From JBEIGE01 sp040382055 (GTDB lineage Bacteria; Pseudomonadota; Gammaproteobacteria; Burkholderiales; Burkholderiaceae_C), in contig JBEIGE010000050.1 in the NCBI GenBank assembly GCA_040382055.1, positions 1-11,320 of the forward strand: DNA of 11,320 bases, read 5' to 3'. The position numbers were made by a program, and so were the translations under genes. The notes under the pieces are model-generated. The model did not search any database. It had not been told where the DNA came from and saw nothing but the letters and a program-made list of their open reading frames with translations. This document shows, one piece after another, positions 1 through 6,718 of the stretch; the first letter of the stretch is position 1; every line of letters starts with the position of its first letter.

Positions 1-399
1 CAGTTCAGCGACGCCCACACCAGCACCTTTGCCCAAGCAACAGCGGCACACTACCTCAAGGCGGGCCGCATGCCAGCCACCTTAGCCCATGTCCGACGCG
101 TCTATGCAGAGCGCGCACAAACCATGGGCGCGTGTCTGCACCAAGCGTTGGGGGATTCAATTGAATTCACACAACCCGGCGGCGGTCTTTTTTTCTGGGC
201 CCGTCTCACCGGTGCAAGGGGCAAGAGCAACGACGCAGCAGCTTTTGCCAAGCGGGCGATTGAGCAGGGTGTTGCCTTTGTTCCAGGGGCCCCGTTTTTT
301 GCCAGTGCACCAGACCTGGCCAGCTTGCGGCTGAGTTTTGCCACAGCAGATGTCAGCAAAATCCGAGACGGTGTATCGCGGCTGGCTCTGGCTCTTTGA
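1..399 (+). CDS. PLP-dependent aminotransferase, C-terminal part (5' end outside window)
   Basis: The reading frame is open from base 1 to a TGA at 397-399, so this is the last 132 residues of a longer protein; the internal ATG at 70 is not the true start. The sequence resembles the small C-terminal domain of fold-type I aminotransferases of the MocR/2-aminoadipate aminotransferase group: a GGGLFFWARL block (the family's 'P-x-G-G-x-F-x-W' element), a following GVAFVPGAPFF segment, and an LRLSFA element whose Arg usually binds the substrate carboxylate. The PLP-binding Lys lies upstream and cannot be seen. These enzymes are cytoplasmic and move amino groups between amino acids and 2-oxo acids; the substrate cannot be told from this fragment. 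A small gene follows 18 bases later on the same strand and is probably co-transcribed. Confidence 0.85.
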   Translation, partial: QFSDAHTSTFAQATAAHYLKAGRMPATLAHVRRVYAERAQTMGACLHQALGDSIEFTQPGGGLFFWARLTGARGKSNDAAAFAKRAIEQGVAFVPGAPFFASAPDLASLRLSFATADVSKIRDGVSRLALAL

Positions 400-417
400 A
401 CTCAAAGCATCCACCCC

Positions 418-672
418 ATGGCCACAACCACCATTCAGACGGACACCTACAAGCTGTTTCCATCTCCACGCAACCAGCACCGCGAACTTTTCAGCCACGA
501 GGTGTTTGTGCCGTATCCCTACGCAATTGTTGATTTGCCAAGCTTTCATTTCAAGGGCAAGGCCAGCCTGTTTGCTGCCTGCCGCCTGGCTGATATGAAA
601 ATGGGTCAGTTGGTGACGCTGGAGCTGGCTGATGACGAGGTCAAATTCAAGGCGCAGTTTGTGCCGGATTAG
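418..672 (+). CDS. Small protein of unknown function (84 aa)
   Basis: I do not recognise this protein. It starts at an ATG 18 bases after the aminotransferase stop and ends with TAG at 670-672, 10 bases before the stop of the convergent DUF2520 gene. It has no signal peptide, membrane segment or Cys-rich motif. The composition is that of a compact soluble protein with aromatic residues in the middle (a VFVPYPYAIVDLPSF stretch) and a C-terminal strand-like part ending in KAQFVPD. No strong Shine-Dalgarno sequence precedes the start, so translation may depend on the upstream gene. A 189-aa frame on the opposite strand (157-726) covers it but runs antisense through the aminotransferase, so it is rejected. 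The reality of this gene rests on its clean position after the aminotransferase and protein-like composition. Confidence 0.6.
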   Translation: MATTTIQTDTYKLFPSPRNQHRELFSHEVFVPYPYAIVDLPSFHFKGKASLFAACRLADMKMGQLVTLELADDEVKFKAQFVPD

Positions 673-682
673 CTTTGCCGGA

Positions 683-1579
683 TCAGATCTGGTTCGGGTT
701 GACCGGCTCAGCCATGGTTGCCCCAAAAATCCCTTTCTGATGTGCCAGTTGGTTTGCCAGCACGCTTAAAGCGCGATAGGCCTGTGCAGACTCTGTATTC
801 CATACTGCCAGTGCGTTGCCCTGTTGCAGCACAAGTCCGCTGTCACCCCGGGCTGCCGGCCCGGTAAGTGCGGCAGCGGGGCCGAGTTTGATTATGTTCT
901 CCACCGCATTTCGCAGTAAATTGACACGCAGGCTGGAGGCCAATTCATCCGGAACACCCGACTGGTGCCACAGCGCCTCGGCCACGCCTTGTAACACCGG
1001 CAAGAAGTTGGTGGCGAAGACCGCTGCGGCGTGGTAGAGCATTTTTTGGTTGGAAGCCAATGCAAACGGGCGAGCGCCGATGGCCGTGAACAGGGGTTCC
1101 AGCAAGTCATAGGCCTCTGAGCTCCCTTCTATGCTGCAGGGTGTGCCTTCAAACTGATGGAGGGCGGTAGCCGGGTTGGCAAAACTCAGAATGCAGTGGG
1201 CACTGGCTAGACGCCAGCCACAAGTCTTAAGGGGCAACAGCGTATTGATGTCGAGTGCGCCGCTGCAATGAAAGGCGGTTGGAGGCTGCTGAACTGCCCC
1301 AGGCATGTTGCCTGGCGGCGTTTTTGATAGTGAGTGGGCCAGCGCAGCCGCTGTCTCTGAAATCAACCTGTCCGGGACGGCCAGCATCCATAAGTCGGCG
1401 GGACGCATGTCTTTAAGGCTTGTCACCGCCCGTCCGGCACCAATGAAGTCGAGCGCGGCGGCGGCGGTGTCAGGCGATGTGGTCAAAACGTCCTGGATTT
1501 CCAGCACGTTGCTGTCATGCCAGAGTTTGCCCAGTGTTTTGCCAACGCGGCCACAGCCAATCAGATTGAGCTTTTGCAT
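683..1579 (-). CDS. Rossmann-like / DUF2520 domain protein (298 aa), NAD(P)-dependent dehydrogenase-like
   Basis: The N-terminus has a Rossmann dinucleotide-binding motif, G8-C-G-R-V-G13, after a beta strand (KLNLIG). The middle carries FHCSGALD (about 103-110) and SAHCILSFANP (about 126-136), and the C-terminal half holds LYHAAAVFATNFL (181-193) and LTGPAARGD (238-246); these are characteristic of DUF2520 proteins. The fold is related to ketopantoate and pyrroline-5-carboxylate reductases, so a cytoplasmic NAD(P)-dependent oxidoreductase role is likely, but the substrate is unknown. The start at 1579 is placed directly before the nucleotide-binding strand, as usual in the family, although no clear Shine-Dalgarno sequence precedes it. 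It lies 39 bases downstream of the second CHR transporter gene on the same strand and is probably the last gene of that operon. It converges on the small + strand gene with a 10-base gap. Confidence 0.85.
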   Translation of the reverse strand: MQKLNLIGCGRVGKTLGKLWHDSNVLEIQDVLTTSPDTAAAALDFIGAGRAVTSLKDMRPADLWMLAVPDRLISETAAALAHSLSKTPPGNMPGAVQQPPTAFHCSGALDINTLLPLKTCGWRLASAHCILSFANPATALHQFEGTPCSIEGSSEAYDLLEPLFTAIGARPFALASNQKMLYHAAAVFATNFLPVLQGVAEALWHQSGVPDELASSLRVNLLRNAVENIIKLGPAAALTGPAARGDSGLVLQQGNALAVWNTESAQAYRALSVLANQLAHQKGIFGATMAEPVNPNQI

Positions 1580-1618
1580 GGTCTGTGGGATTACCCAGCT
1601 AACGAAGTGGCCACGGTC

Positions 1619-2203
1619 TTAAACCCAACCGAACCAGCCCAGTATGCCGCCGGCGGCCAATAGCCACAAAAGATGTACCCGGGTTTTCCAAACGATAAGG
1701 GTGCTGACTGCGGTAATCAGCCACAGTCGCCAGTCGTTCAGAAAATCGCCATGGGCGCTAGCCAGAATCCAGCCGGTTGCTATCAGCAGTGCCACCACAA
1801 TGGGCGCCATTCCTTGTTTGAACGCGCGTACGGCGGGTCTATCGCGGTTCTCATGGCCCCAGCGAGAGGCCATATAGGCCAAGGTGGCGCTGGGGATCAG
1901 AATCCCGGACATCGACAGCAGGACACCCAGGAACGCCTGGGCTAAACCCCCGGCGTTCAAGCCCACGTTCCAGCCCATCAGTGCAACAAACAGGACATTG
2001 GGCCCGGGAGCAGCTTGCGCGATGGCAATGGAGGCGTTGAACTGCGCTTCGGTCAACCAATGCTGCTGATCAACCAAAAAACGGTGCATATCGGGCACGG
2101 TAGAGATGGCACCGCCCACGGCCAATAACGAGATTGAAAAAAAATGGCTGAAAAGGTTTAGCCAGTCAGCTGCAGCCATGTGCAGTTGAATCACCTCGTT
2201 CAT
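1619..2203 (-). CDS. chrA: Chromate transporter family protein, second half-size subunit (194 aa)
   Basis: This is a single-domain CHR family membrane protein. It has a LLAVGGAIS element (26-34), the family motif QAAPGPN (63-69) and several later hydrophobic segments (for example around 75-110, 130-150 and 160-192), ending at a TAA at 1621-1619. Full-length ChrA proteins of proteobacteria hold two such domains in about 400 residues; here the second domain is a separate gene. I chose the ATG at 2203 because it overlaps the stop of the first CHR gene (ATGA) and begins right before the first membrane helix; the longer open frame to 2608 runs antiphase through the neighbouring gene and lacks transporter sequence. 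The two halves presumably form a heteromeric inner-membrane pump. Chromate is the known substrate of the family, but it cannot be confirmed for this pair. Confidence 0.88.
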   Translation of the reverse strand: MNEVIQLHMAAADWLNLFSHFFSISLLAVGGAISTVPDMHRFLVDQQHWLTEAQFNASIAIAQAAPGPNVLFVALMGWNVGLNAGGLAQAFLGVLLSMSGILIPSATLAYMASRWGHENRDRPAVRAFKQGMAPIVVALLIATGWILASAHGDFLNDWRLWLITAVSTLIVWKTRVHLLWLLAAGGILGWFGWV

Positions 2204-2793
2204 GGCTTGATCCTGCGATAGGTCAGGCCGCAGGCCAGAGCACCCAGGCCGATCAGAGGGTAGGCAAGAGGCAGGCGCAGCACCGCCACCGCCACAAAAC
2301 ACAGCCCGCCCAGTACCGCACACAGGGGTATACCAAGCACATGCTTTTTGATCACACCCAACATCTTCAAACCAGTGGCTATGATCAGGCCGGCCGCCAC
2401 CGCACCCATGCCGCGAAGCGCACCAGCAACGCCTGGATGATCTGCAAATTGGGCATACACAAGCGCAATCACCAGCAGCAGCATCAGCGGTACCACCAGA
2501 ATACCGGCCATCGAAGCCAGCGCACCTTTGAGGCCGAAGTAGCGCCCACCGATGATGATGCACAGGTTGATCACATTGGGTCCCGGCATGATCTGCGCTA
2601 CTGCCCATTCCTCGGCGAATTGTTCATTGGTCATCCAGCGCTTGTTTTCCACCAATTCGCGCTGTACCACGGCCAGAACACCGCCAAAACCCTGCAGCGC
2701 AAGCACAGTGAAAGAGATAAACAGGTCGCTTAAAGATTTAGGTTGCGACATGGGCTCAGCAATCGGCTTGTCGTGATTTTCAATGCGAGTCAT
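2200..2793 (-). CDS. chrA: Chromate transporter family protein, first half-size subunit (197 aa)
   Basis: A single CHR domain: a hydrophobic ALQGFGG element (32-38), RELVENKRWMT (46-55), the motif QIMPGPNVINL (67-77), IGGRYFGLKG (81-90), then further membrane helices to an RRIKP basic end. This is the N-terminal-half type of the split CHR transporters. The start is uncertain: ATG at 2793 (chosen) or ATG at 2751 (MSQPKS, 183 aa); neither has a strong Shine-Dalgarno sequence, and both precede the first helix. The frame stays open upstream to 2967, but that part reads as low-quality non-family sequence lying in the promoter region. The TGA at 2202-2200 overlaps the start of the second CHR gene, which points to translational coupling and equal amounts of both halves. 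It is divergent from the YgiQ gene. Confidence 0.88.
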   Translation of the reverse strand: MTRIENHDKPIAEPMSQPKSLSDLFISFTVLALQGFGGVLAVVQRELVENKRWMTNEQFAEEWAVAQIMPGPNVINLCIIIGGRYFGLKGALASMAGILVVPLMLLLVIALVYAQFADHPGVAGALRGMGAVAAGLIIATGLKMLGVIKKHVLGIPLCAVLGGLCFVAVAVLRLPLAYPLIGLGALACGLTYRRIKP

Positions 2794-2972
2794 GTGCGAA
2801 TTGGGCTGCAAATGGTTATTGCAACTGATCCTAACGCATTGGACCCGGCGCCCCGAAGAGTCATTCTTCTCTTGATCTGCCAGAAAACCCCAGACTTCAA
2901 TGGCCCTTGTGGCGGCTTTGTGGCTGCTTGCAAAGGCATAAAACCTTACACTCTGTGCCTTCCACAAGTTTT
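2794..2972. promoter_or_regulatory. Divergent intergenic region between the CHR operon and ygiQ
   Basis: These 179 bases must hold the promoters of two diverging units. I find no convincing paired -35/-10 boxes. On the + strand a TACACT at 2947-2952 could be a -10 box 21 bases before the ygiQ ATG, but the only TTG-type hexamer nearby (TTGCAA, 2928-2933) is 13 bases away, too close for a standard promoter. A small inverted repeat, TGCAA (2807-2811) and TTGCA (2819-2823) with a 7-base spacer, sits just upstream of the CHR start and could be an operator, but 5-base arms can occur by chance. Confidence 0.4.
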
Positions 2973-5345
2973 ATGAACGCTCCTCTCGACGTCTCCTTAT
3001 TCGCGCGCGCCGCCAAGCCGCTGTCCAGTTACCGTAAATACTGGGCTGCCCGATTTGGCACGGCTCCGTTTTTGCCCATGAGCCGCGCCGAAATGGACAA
3101 ATTGGGCTGGGACAGCTGCGACATCATCATCGTGACAGGTGACGCCTATGTTGACCACCCCAGCTTTGGCATGGCTGTGATCGGTCGTATGCTTGAAAAC
3201 CAGGGTTTCCGGGTTGGCATCATTGCCCAGCCCGACTGGACCAGCGCCGAGGCGTTCAAAGCACTGGGTAAGCCCAACTTGTTCTGGGGCGTGACGGCGG
3301 GCAATATGGATTCGATGATCAACCGCTACACCGCCGACCGAAAAATCCGCAGTGACGATGCCTATACCGCTGGTGATGTCGGAGGCAAACGGCCGGACCG
3401 CGCTGCCATTGTTTATAGCCAGCGCTGCCGTGAAGCCTTTAATGACGTCCCCATTATTTTGGGTGGCATGGAGGGGAGTCTGCGCCGGATTGCGCATTAC
3501 GACTACTGGAGCGACAAGGTACGCCGCAGCATTGTGGTTGACGCCAAGTGTGATTTGCTGCTTTACGGCAATGCAGAGCGCGCCATTGTGGAAATTGCCC
3601 ACCGCCTGGCAGCCAGAGAACCGGTACACCATATCACCGACGTGCGGGGCACCGCCTTTGTGCGCCGCCCGGATGACGATACCGGCCAGGGTTGGTTCGA
3701 GATCGACTCCACCACGGTAGATGCGCCCGGTCGCGTAGAAGACCACATCAACCCCTACATGACGACATCCGAGGCAGCACAGTCCCAAGGAGCGACCTGC
3801 AGCAAAGAATCTGCTCCTAACTCAATAGCAGTAAGTTCAAGTAATCAAAGGGCTGACTCCAAAAAACCGTCCGAAGTCAACCCTGCTATCCAGCCCCTGA
3901 CCTTTGTTCCCAACCCGGCGCTGCAAAGCCGTGGGAAGTTCAAATTGCCACCGCGTGACAGGTCGGTCATCCGCTTGCCGAGTTTTGAACAGGTCAAGGC
4001 CGACCCGGTGCTGTATGCCCATGCCAACCGCGTTTTGCATCTGGAAACCAACCCTGGGAACGCGCGTGCGCTGGTGCAGGCCCACGGGGAGGGCGCCACT
4101 GCGCGCGATGTCTGGATCACCCCGCCACCGATTCCCCTGACCACGGCCGAGATGGATCTGGTTTTTGATCTGCCATATGCCCGCAGTCCGCATCCGGCTT
4201 ATGCGGATGATCAGGGCGGTCACAACGGGACTACCAAAATCCCGGCTTGGGAGATGATCCGATTCTCGGTCAACATCATGCGTGGCTGTTTTGGCGGCTG
4301 CACCTTCTGTTCCATTACCGAGCATGAGGGCCGCATCATTCAGAGCCGGTCAGAAGATTCGGTGATCCGCGAGGTCGAGGATATTCGCGACAAAGTCAAG
4401 GGATTTACCGGGGTTATTTCCGACCTGGGTGGACCCACCGCCAACATGTACCGCATCGGCTGCAAAAGCCCGGAGATTGAGGCGGCCTGCCGCAAACCCA
4501 GCTGTGTTTACCCCGGTATCTGCGTTAACCTGAACACGGACCACAGTGCGCTGATCCACATGTACCGACGTGCCCGCGGGCTCAAAGGCATCAAGAAAAT
4601 TCTGATCGGCTCCGGCCTGCGTTATGACCTGGCGGTCGAAAGTCCGGAATATGTCAAGGAACTCGTCACTCACCATGTCGGGGGCTATCTGAAAATTGCA
4701 CCTGAACATACTGAAGGTGGCCCGCTGTCCAAGATGATGAAGCCCGGCATCGGCAGTTACGACAAGTTCAAGCAAATGTTTGACAAGTACTCAGCCGAGG
4801 CTGGCAAAAAGCAGTTTCTGGTGCCGTATTTCATTGCCGCCCACCCCGGTACCGGCGATGAAGACATGATGAATCTGGCCATCTGGCTGAAGAAAAATGG
4901 CTTTCGTGCCGACCAGGTACAAACTTTCTATCCCAGCCCCATGGCTACCGCAACGGCCATGTACCACACCCAGATGAACCCGCTCAAGGGCATCCACCGC
5001 GACGATCGCAGCGAGCGGGTAGATATTGTTCGCGGTGACCGGCGGCGGCGTCTGCACAAGGCTTTTTTGCGCTACCATGATTCAAACAACTGGCCACTGT
5101 TGCGTGAAGCGCTTAAGGCAATGGGGCGTGCTGACTTGATCGGCAATGGCAAGCACCACTTGATCCCTACCTGGCAGCCTTTGTCGGATGGTGGTTACCA
5201 AAGTGCCCGCCGTAAAAACAGCACGCCGGTAGCCAAGCCACGAAAGGGCATGTTGCTGACCCAGCACACGGGCTTGCCACCGCGAGAGACCGGAGCCGCC
5301 TCAACCGTGCTTGGCAAGCCTCAGGTCAAACCCCGCAAGCGTTAA
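2973..5345 (+). CDS. ygiQ: YgiQ family radical SAM protein (790 aa)
   Basis: This is a large cytoplasmic radical SAM protein of the YgiQ (UPF0313) family. The N-terminal part (about 10-260) begins PLSSYRKYWAARFG and includes VTGDAYVDHPSFG and GGMEGSLRRIAHYDYW, typical of the family. Next come YAHANRVLHLETNPGNARAL and DLPYAR, then the radical SAM core with the CX3CX2C cluster ligands Cys439, Cys443 and Cys446 in GCFGGCTFC, which bind a [4Fe-4S] cluster and SAM. Further core blocks are IGSGLRYDL, KIAPEHTEGG and QTFYPSPMATATAMY. The C-terminus is basic and probably disordered. The substrate of YgiQ proteins is not established. The ATG at 2973 has no evident Shine-Dalgarno sequence; the open frame reaches back to 2907 but adds no family sequence. 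E. coli-type YgiQ is about 740 residues; the extra length is mainly a Ser/Lys-rich linker near 265-315 and the tail. Confidence 0.93.
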   Translation: MNAPLDVSLFARAAKPLSSYRKYWAARFGTAPFLPMSRAEMDKLGWDSCDIIIVTGDAYVDHPSFGMAVIGRMLENQGFRVGIIAQPDWTSAEAFKALGKPNLFWGVTAGNMDSMINRYTADRKIRSDDAYTAGDVGGKRPDRAAIVYSQRCREAFNDVPIILGGMEGSLRRIAHYDYWSDKVRRSIVVDAKCDLLLYGNAERAIVEIAHRLAAREPVHHITDVRGTAFVRRPDDDTGQGWFEIDSTTVDAPGRVEDHINPYMTTSEAAQSQGATCSKESAPNSIAVSSSNQRADSKKPSEVNPAIQPLTFVPNPALQSRGKFKLPPRDRSVIRLPSFEQVKADPVLYAHANRVLHLETNPGNARALVQAHGEGATARDVWITPPPIPLTTAEMDLVFDLPYARSPHPAYADDQGGHNGTTKIPAWEMIRFSVNIMRGCFGGCTFCSITEHEGRIIQSRSEDSVIREVEDIRDKVKGFTGVISDLGGPTANMYRIGCKSPEIEAACRKPSCVYPGICVNLNTDHSALIHMYRRARGLKGIKKILIGSGLRYDLAVESPEYVKELVTHHVGGYLKIAPEHTEGGPLSKMMKPGIGSYDKFKQMFDKYSAEAGKKQFLVPYFIAAHPGTGDEDMMNLAIWLKKNGFRADQVQTFYPSPMATATAMYHTQMNPLKGIHRDDRSERVDIVRGDRRRRLHKAFLRYHDSNNWPLLREALKAMGRADLIGNGKHHLIPTWQPLSDGGYQSARRKNSTPVAKPRKGMLLTQHTGLPPRETGAASTVLGKPQVKPRKR

Positions 5346-5356
5346 GAAGGCTTGCG
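5334..5356 (+). terminator. Hairpin across the ygiQ stop codon, weak terminator candidate
   Basis: CGCAAGC (5334-5340) and GCTTGCG (5350-5356) form a perfect 7-base-pair GC-rich stem with a 9-base loop that contains the TAA stop of ygiQ. It sits in the short 36-base gap before the convergent thioesterase gene. No T-run follows on the + strand, so an intrinsic terminator is not proven; it may instead protect the 3' end of the mRNA. Confidence 0.35.
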
Positions 5357-5381
5357 CTGCGTAGTTTGCCAAGGGCTTGGT

Positions 5382-5801
5382 TCATTTGGCATAGAGAATC
5401 ATTTGCGTGCAGCGGAAAAGCGCCAGTGTTTTACCGCTTTCTCGGTGCGTGGCAGTGGCATCCCACACCTGAGTGGATTTACCCAGATGTACTGCGGTTG
5501 CTGTGCAGTCCACATGTCCGTCCCGGGTGGTGCCCAGGTGGTTGGACTTGAGCTCAATTGTGGTAAAGCCCACGGCCCCATGAGGCAAGTTGGCAACACA
5601 CCCATAGCCAGATGCGGTATCCGCCAGCGTGACGATGCTGCCCGCATGCAAAAACCCGTTTGGCGACATCAGACATGACTGCACTTTCATCGTGACAAAT
5701 ACCGTATTGCCTTCAACCTTAAGCACCTCAATTCCCAGGTGCGCTGGCAAATGCCCCAGGCTGAGATGATTGAAAAATTCGGTATTCTTGATGTCTGACA
5801 T
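5382..5801 (-). CDS. PaaI/hotdog-fold thioesterase (139 aa)
   Basis: A single hotdog domain of the 4HBT/PaaI superfamily. The signature NGFLHAGSIVTLADTASGYGC runs in part from Asn48 to about 68: the His-Ala-Gly stands where the family has H-G-G, and Asp61 in LADTA corresponds to the catalytic acid of PaaI-type enzymes. A later TTIELKSNHLG strand (80-90) matches the usual 'T-x-E-L-K-x-N' element. Such enzymes are cytoplasmic homo-oligomers that hydrolyse acyl-CoA thioesters, often aromatic ones. The start at 5801 follows an AGGA box 10 bases upstream. The gene is 56 bases downstream of the CaiB/BaiF gene on the same strand and is likely the last gene of the pobA unit, where it could clear CoA thioesters or release a free acid. 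The exact substrate cannot be read from the sequence. Confidence 0.88.
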   Translation of the reverse strand: MSDIKNTEFFNHLSLGHLPAHLGIEVLKVEGNTVFVTMKVQSCLMSPNGFLHAGSIVTLADTASGYGCVANLPHGAVGFTTIELKSNHLGTTRDGHVDCTATAVHLGKSTQVWDATATHRESGKTLALFRCTQMILYAK

Positions 5802-5830
5802 GGTCGTCTGATCCTGAGTTAAATAGTTTT

Positions 5831-5852
5831 AAACCCTTGCTCAGTAAGGTTT
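5831..5852. other. Imperfect hairpin in the CaiB-thioesterase gap
   Basis: AAACCCTT (5831-5838) and AAGGTTT (5846-5852) pair with one bulged C around a 7-base loop. The stem is weak and AT-rich and lacks a proper T-run on the - strand, so it could slightly reduce read-through into the thioesterase gene or be chance. Confidence 0.2.
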
Positions 5853-5857
5853 TAGCT

Positions 5858-6718
5858 CTATGAATTCGGAAGCGTTATGAGGGGAATATCCCGCTCTGAT
5901 GCCAGGATTTCCAGTTGCTGGCAGGTCATCTTCAACATGAAGCGTTCTATCAACTGGTGCATGGTTCGAGCCATCATGCTCTTGTAAGCGCCCACCGGCA
6001 TGCCCACCGCAACGGCCAGTGTGTTTGCAAAATGAGGCTCCAATGCGGCCAAGGCCACTCGCCCGTTCCGACACGCATAAACCCGGTAGCCAGCATGTCC
6101 GCCACCCAGCACAGCGCCAGGCTGGGTGGAGCCCCAGGTCAGCGGCAGGGCTAACCAGTCGACGGCGTCAGACAACGCTACCTCTTTTAATCTCCCTTTG
6201 CCTTTTTCACGCTGAATCAACACAAGTTGCAGAACGGCCTCACACGTCATCAACGCGCCACCCATGTCGGCAAAAAGTGTAGGTGGCATGTCTTGACCCC
6301 TTACCAAACCCCGCTCCGCCTGGTAAGTCAGGTCGTGCCCGGGCACCTCAGCGCCGCCGCCGGGAGCGCCCACAATCCTGACCACGTTCAACGCGGGATA
6401 CTGTTTGTGCAAGGTTTTCCAGCCCAGGCCCAGCTTGAGCAATGCCGAAGGCCGGAACGATGTGATCAGCACGTCTGAGTGCGCAAGTTGACGGTGCAGG
6501 AGACTTTGACCGGCCAGGGTTTTCAGGTCTGCTGTGAGCACCTTGATACCTTCGCTCATGATGTCATAAGCTTTACGGGTGTAAGTCAGTAGCGGGTCGC
6601 CAAGGGGTGGTTCAATCTTGCTGCATTTCGCACCCATGCTGCGCAGCCGCATCAGGGCTGCGGGGCCAGGGTAGTTGAGCGCCAGGCTGAGGATATTCAC
6701 GCCTTTGAGGGGTTTCAT
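5858..6718 (-). CDS. Short CaiB/BaiF family protein, alpha-methylacyl-CoA racemase-like (286 aa)
   Basis: The protein follows the CaiB/BaiF (family III CoA-transferase) layout and is closest to the alpha-methylacyl-CoA racemase branch. It has MKPLKGVNILSLALNYPGP at the N-terminus, KIEPPLGDP (34-42), ADLKT (63-67) and SFRPSALLKLGLGW (87-100). The three residues of the racemase active site seem present: His128 in PGHDLTY, Asp151 in LFADMGG and Glu227 in AALEPHF, matching the His-Asp-Glu set known for the Mycobacterium racemase. The length is well below the usual 360-400 because the C-terminal part is missing; the frame ends cleanly at a TAG, so I read it as a natural short form. Its ATG overlaps the pobA stop (ATGA), indicating translational coupling. 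Racemase or CoA-transfer activity on an acyl-CoA is inferred; the substrate is unknown. Confidence 0.85.
   Translation of the reverse strand: MKPLKGVNILSLALNYPGPAALMRLRSMGAKCSKIEPPLGDPLLTYTRKAYDIMSEGIKVLTADLKTLAGQSLLHRQLAHSDVLITSFRPSALLKLGLGWKTLHKQYPALNVVRIVGAPGGGAEVPGHDLTYQAERGLVRGQDMPPTLFADMGGALMTCEAVLQLVLIQREKGKGRLKEVALSDAVDWLALPLTWGSTQPGAVLGGGHAGYRVYACRNGRVALAALEPHFANTLAVAVGMPVGAYKSMMARTMHQLIERFMLKMTCQQLEILASERDIPLITLPNS

Noticed and set aside
157..726. A 189-residue open frame on the - strand over the aminotransferase end and the small gene
   Set aside because: It runs antisense through conserved aminotransferase sequence and overlaps the end of the DUF2520 gene; no domain is seen.
2204..2608. 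N-terminal extension of the second CHR protein to 2608
   Set aside because: The extension lies out of frame within the first CHR gene and has Cys/Gly-rich sequence unlike any transporter; the ATGA overlap start at 2203 fits much better.
2907..2972. N-terminal extension of YgiQ to 2907
   Set aside because: The added residues are not family-like and lie in the divergent promoter region.
2997..3788. A 263-residue open frame on the - strand inside ygiQ
   Set aside because: It is antisense to well-conserved YgiQ family sequence, has no recognisable domain, and reflects the high GC content.
5858..6718. CaiB/BaiF gene as a truncated pseudogene
   Set aside because: The apparent catalytic His, Asp and Glu are intact, the frame ends cleanly, and the gene is translationally coupled to pobA; I saw no family-like continuation in another frame.
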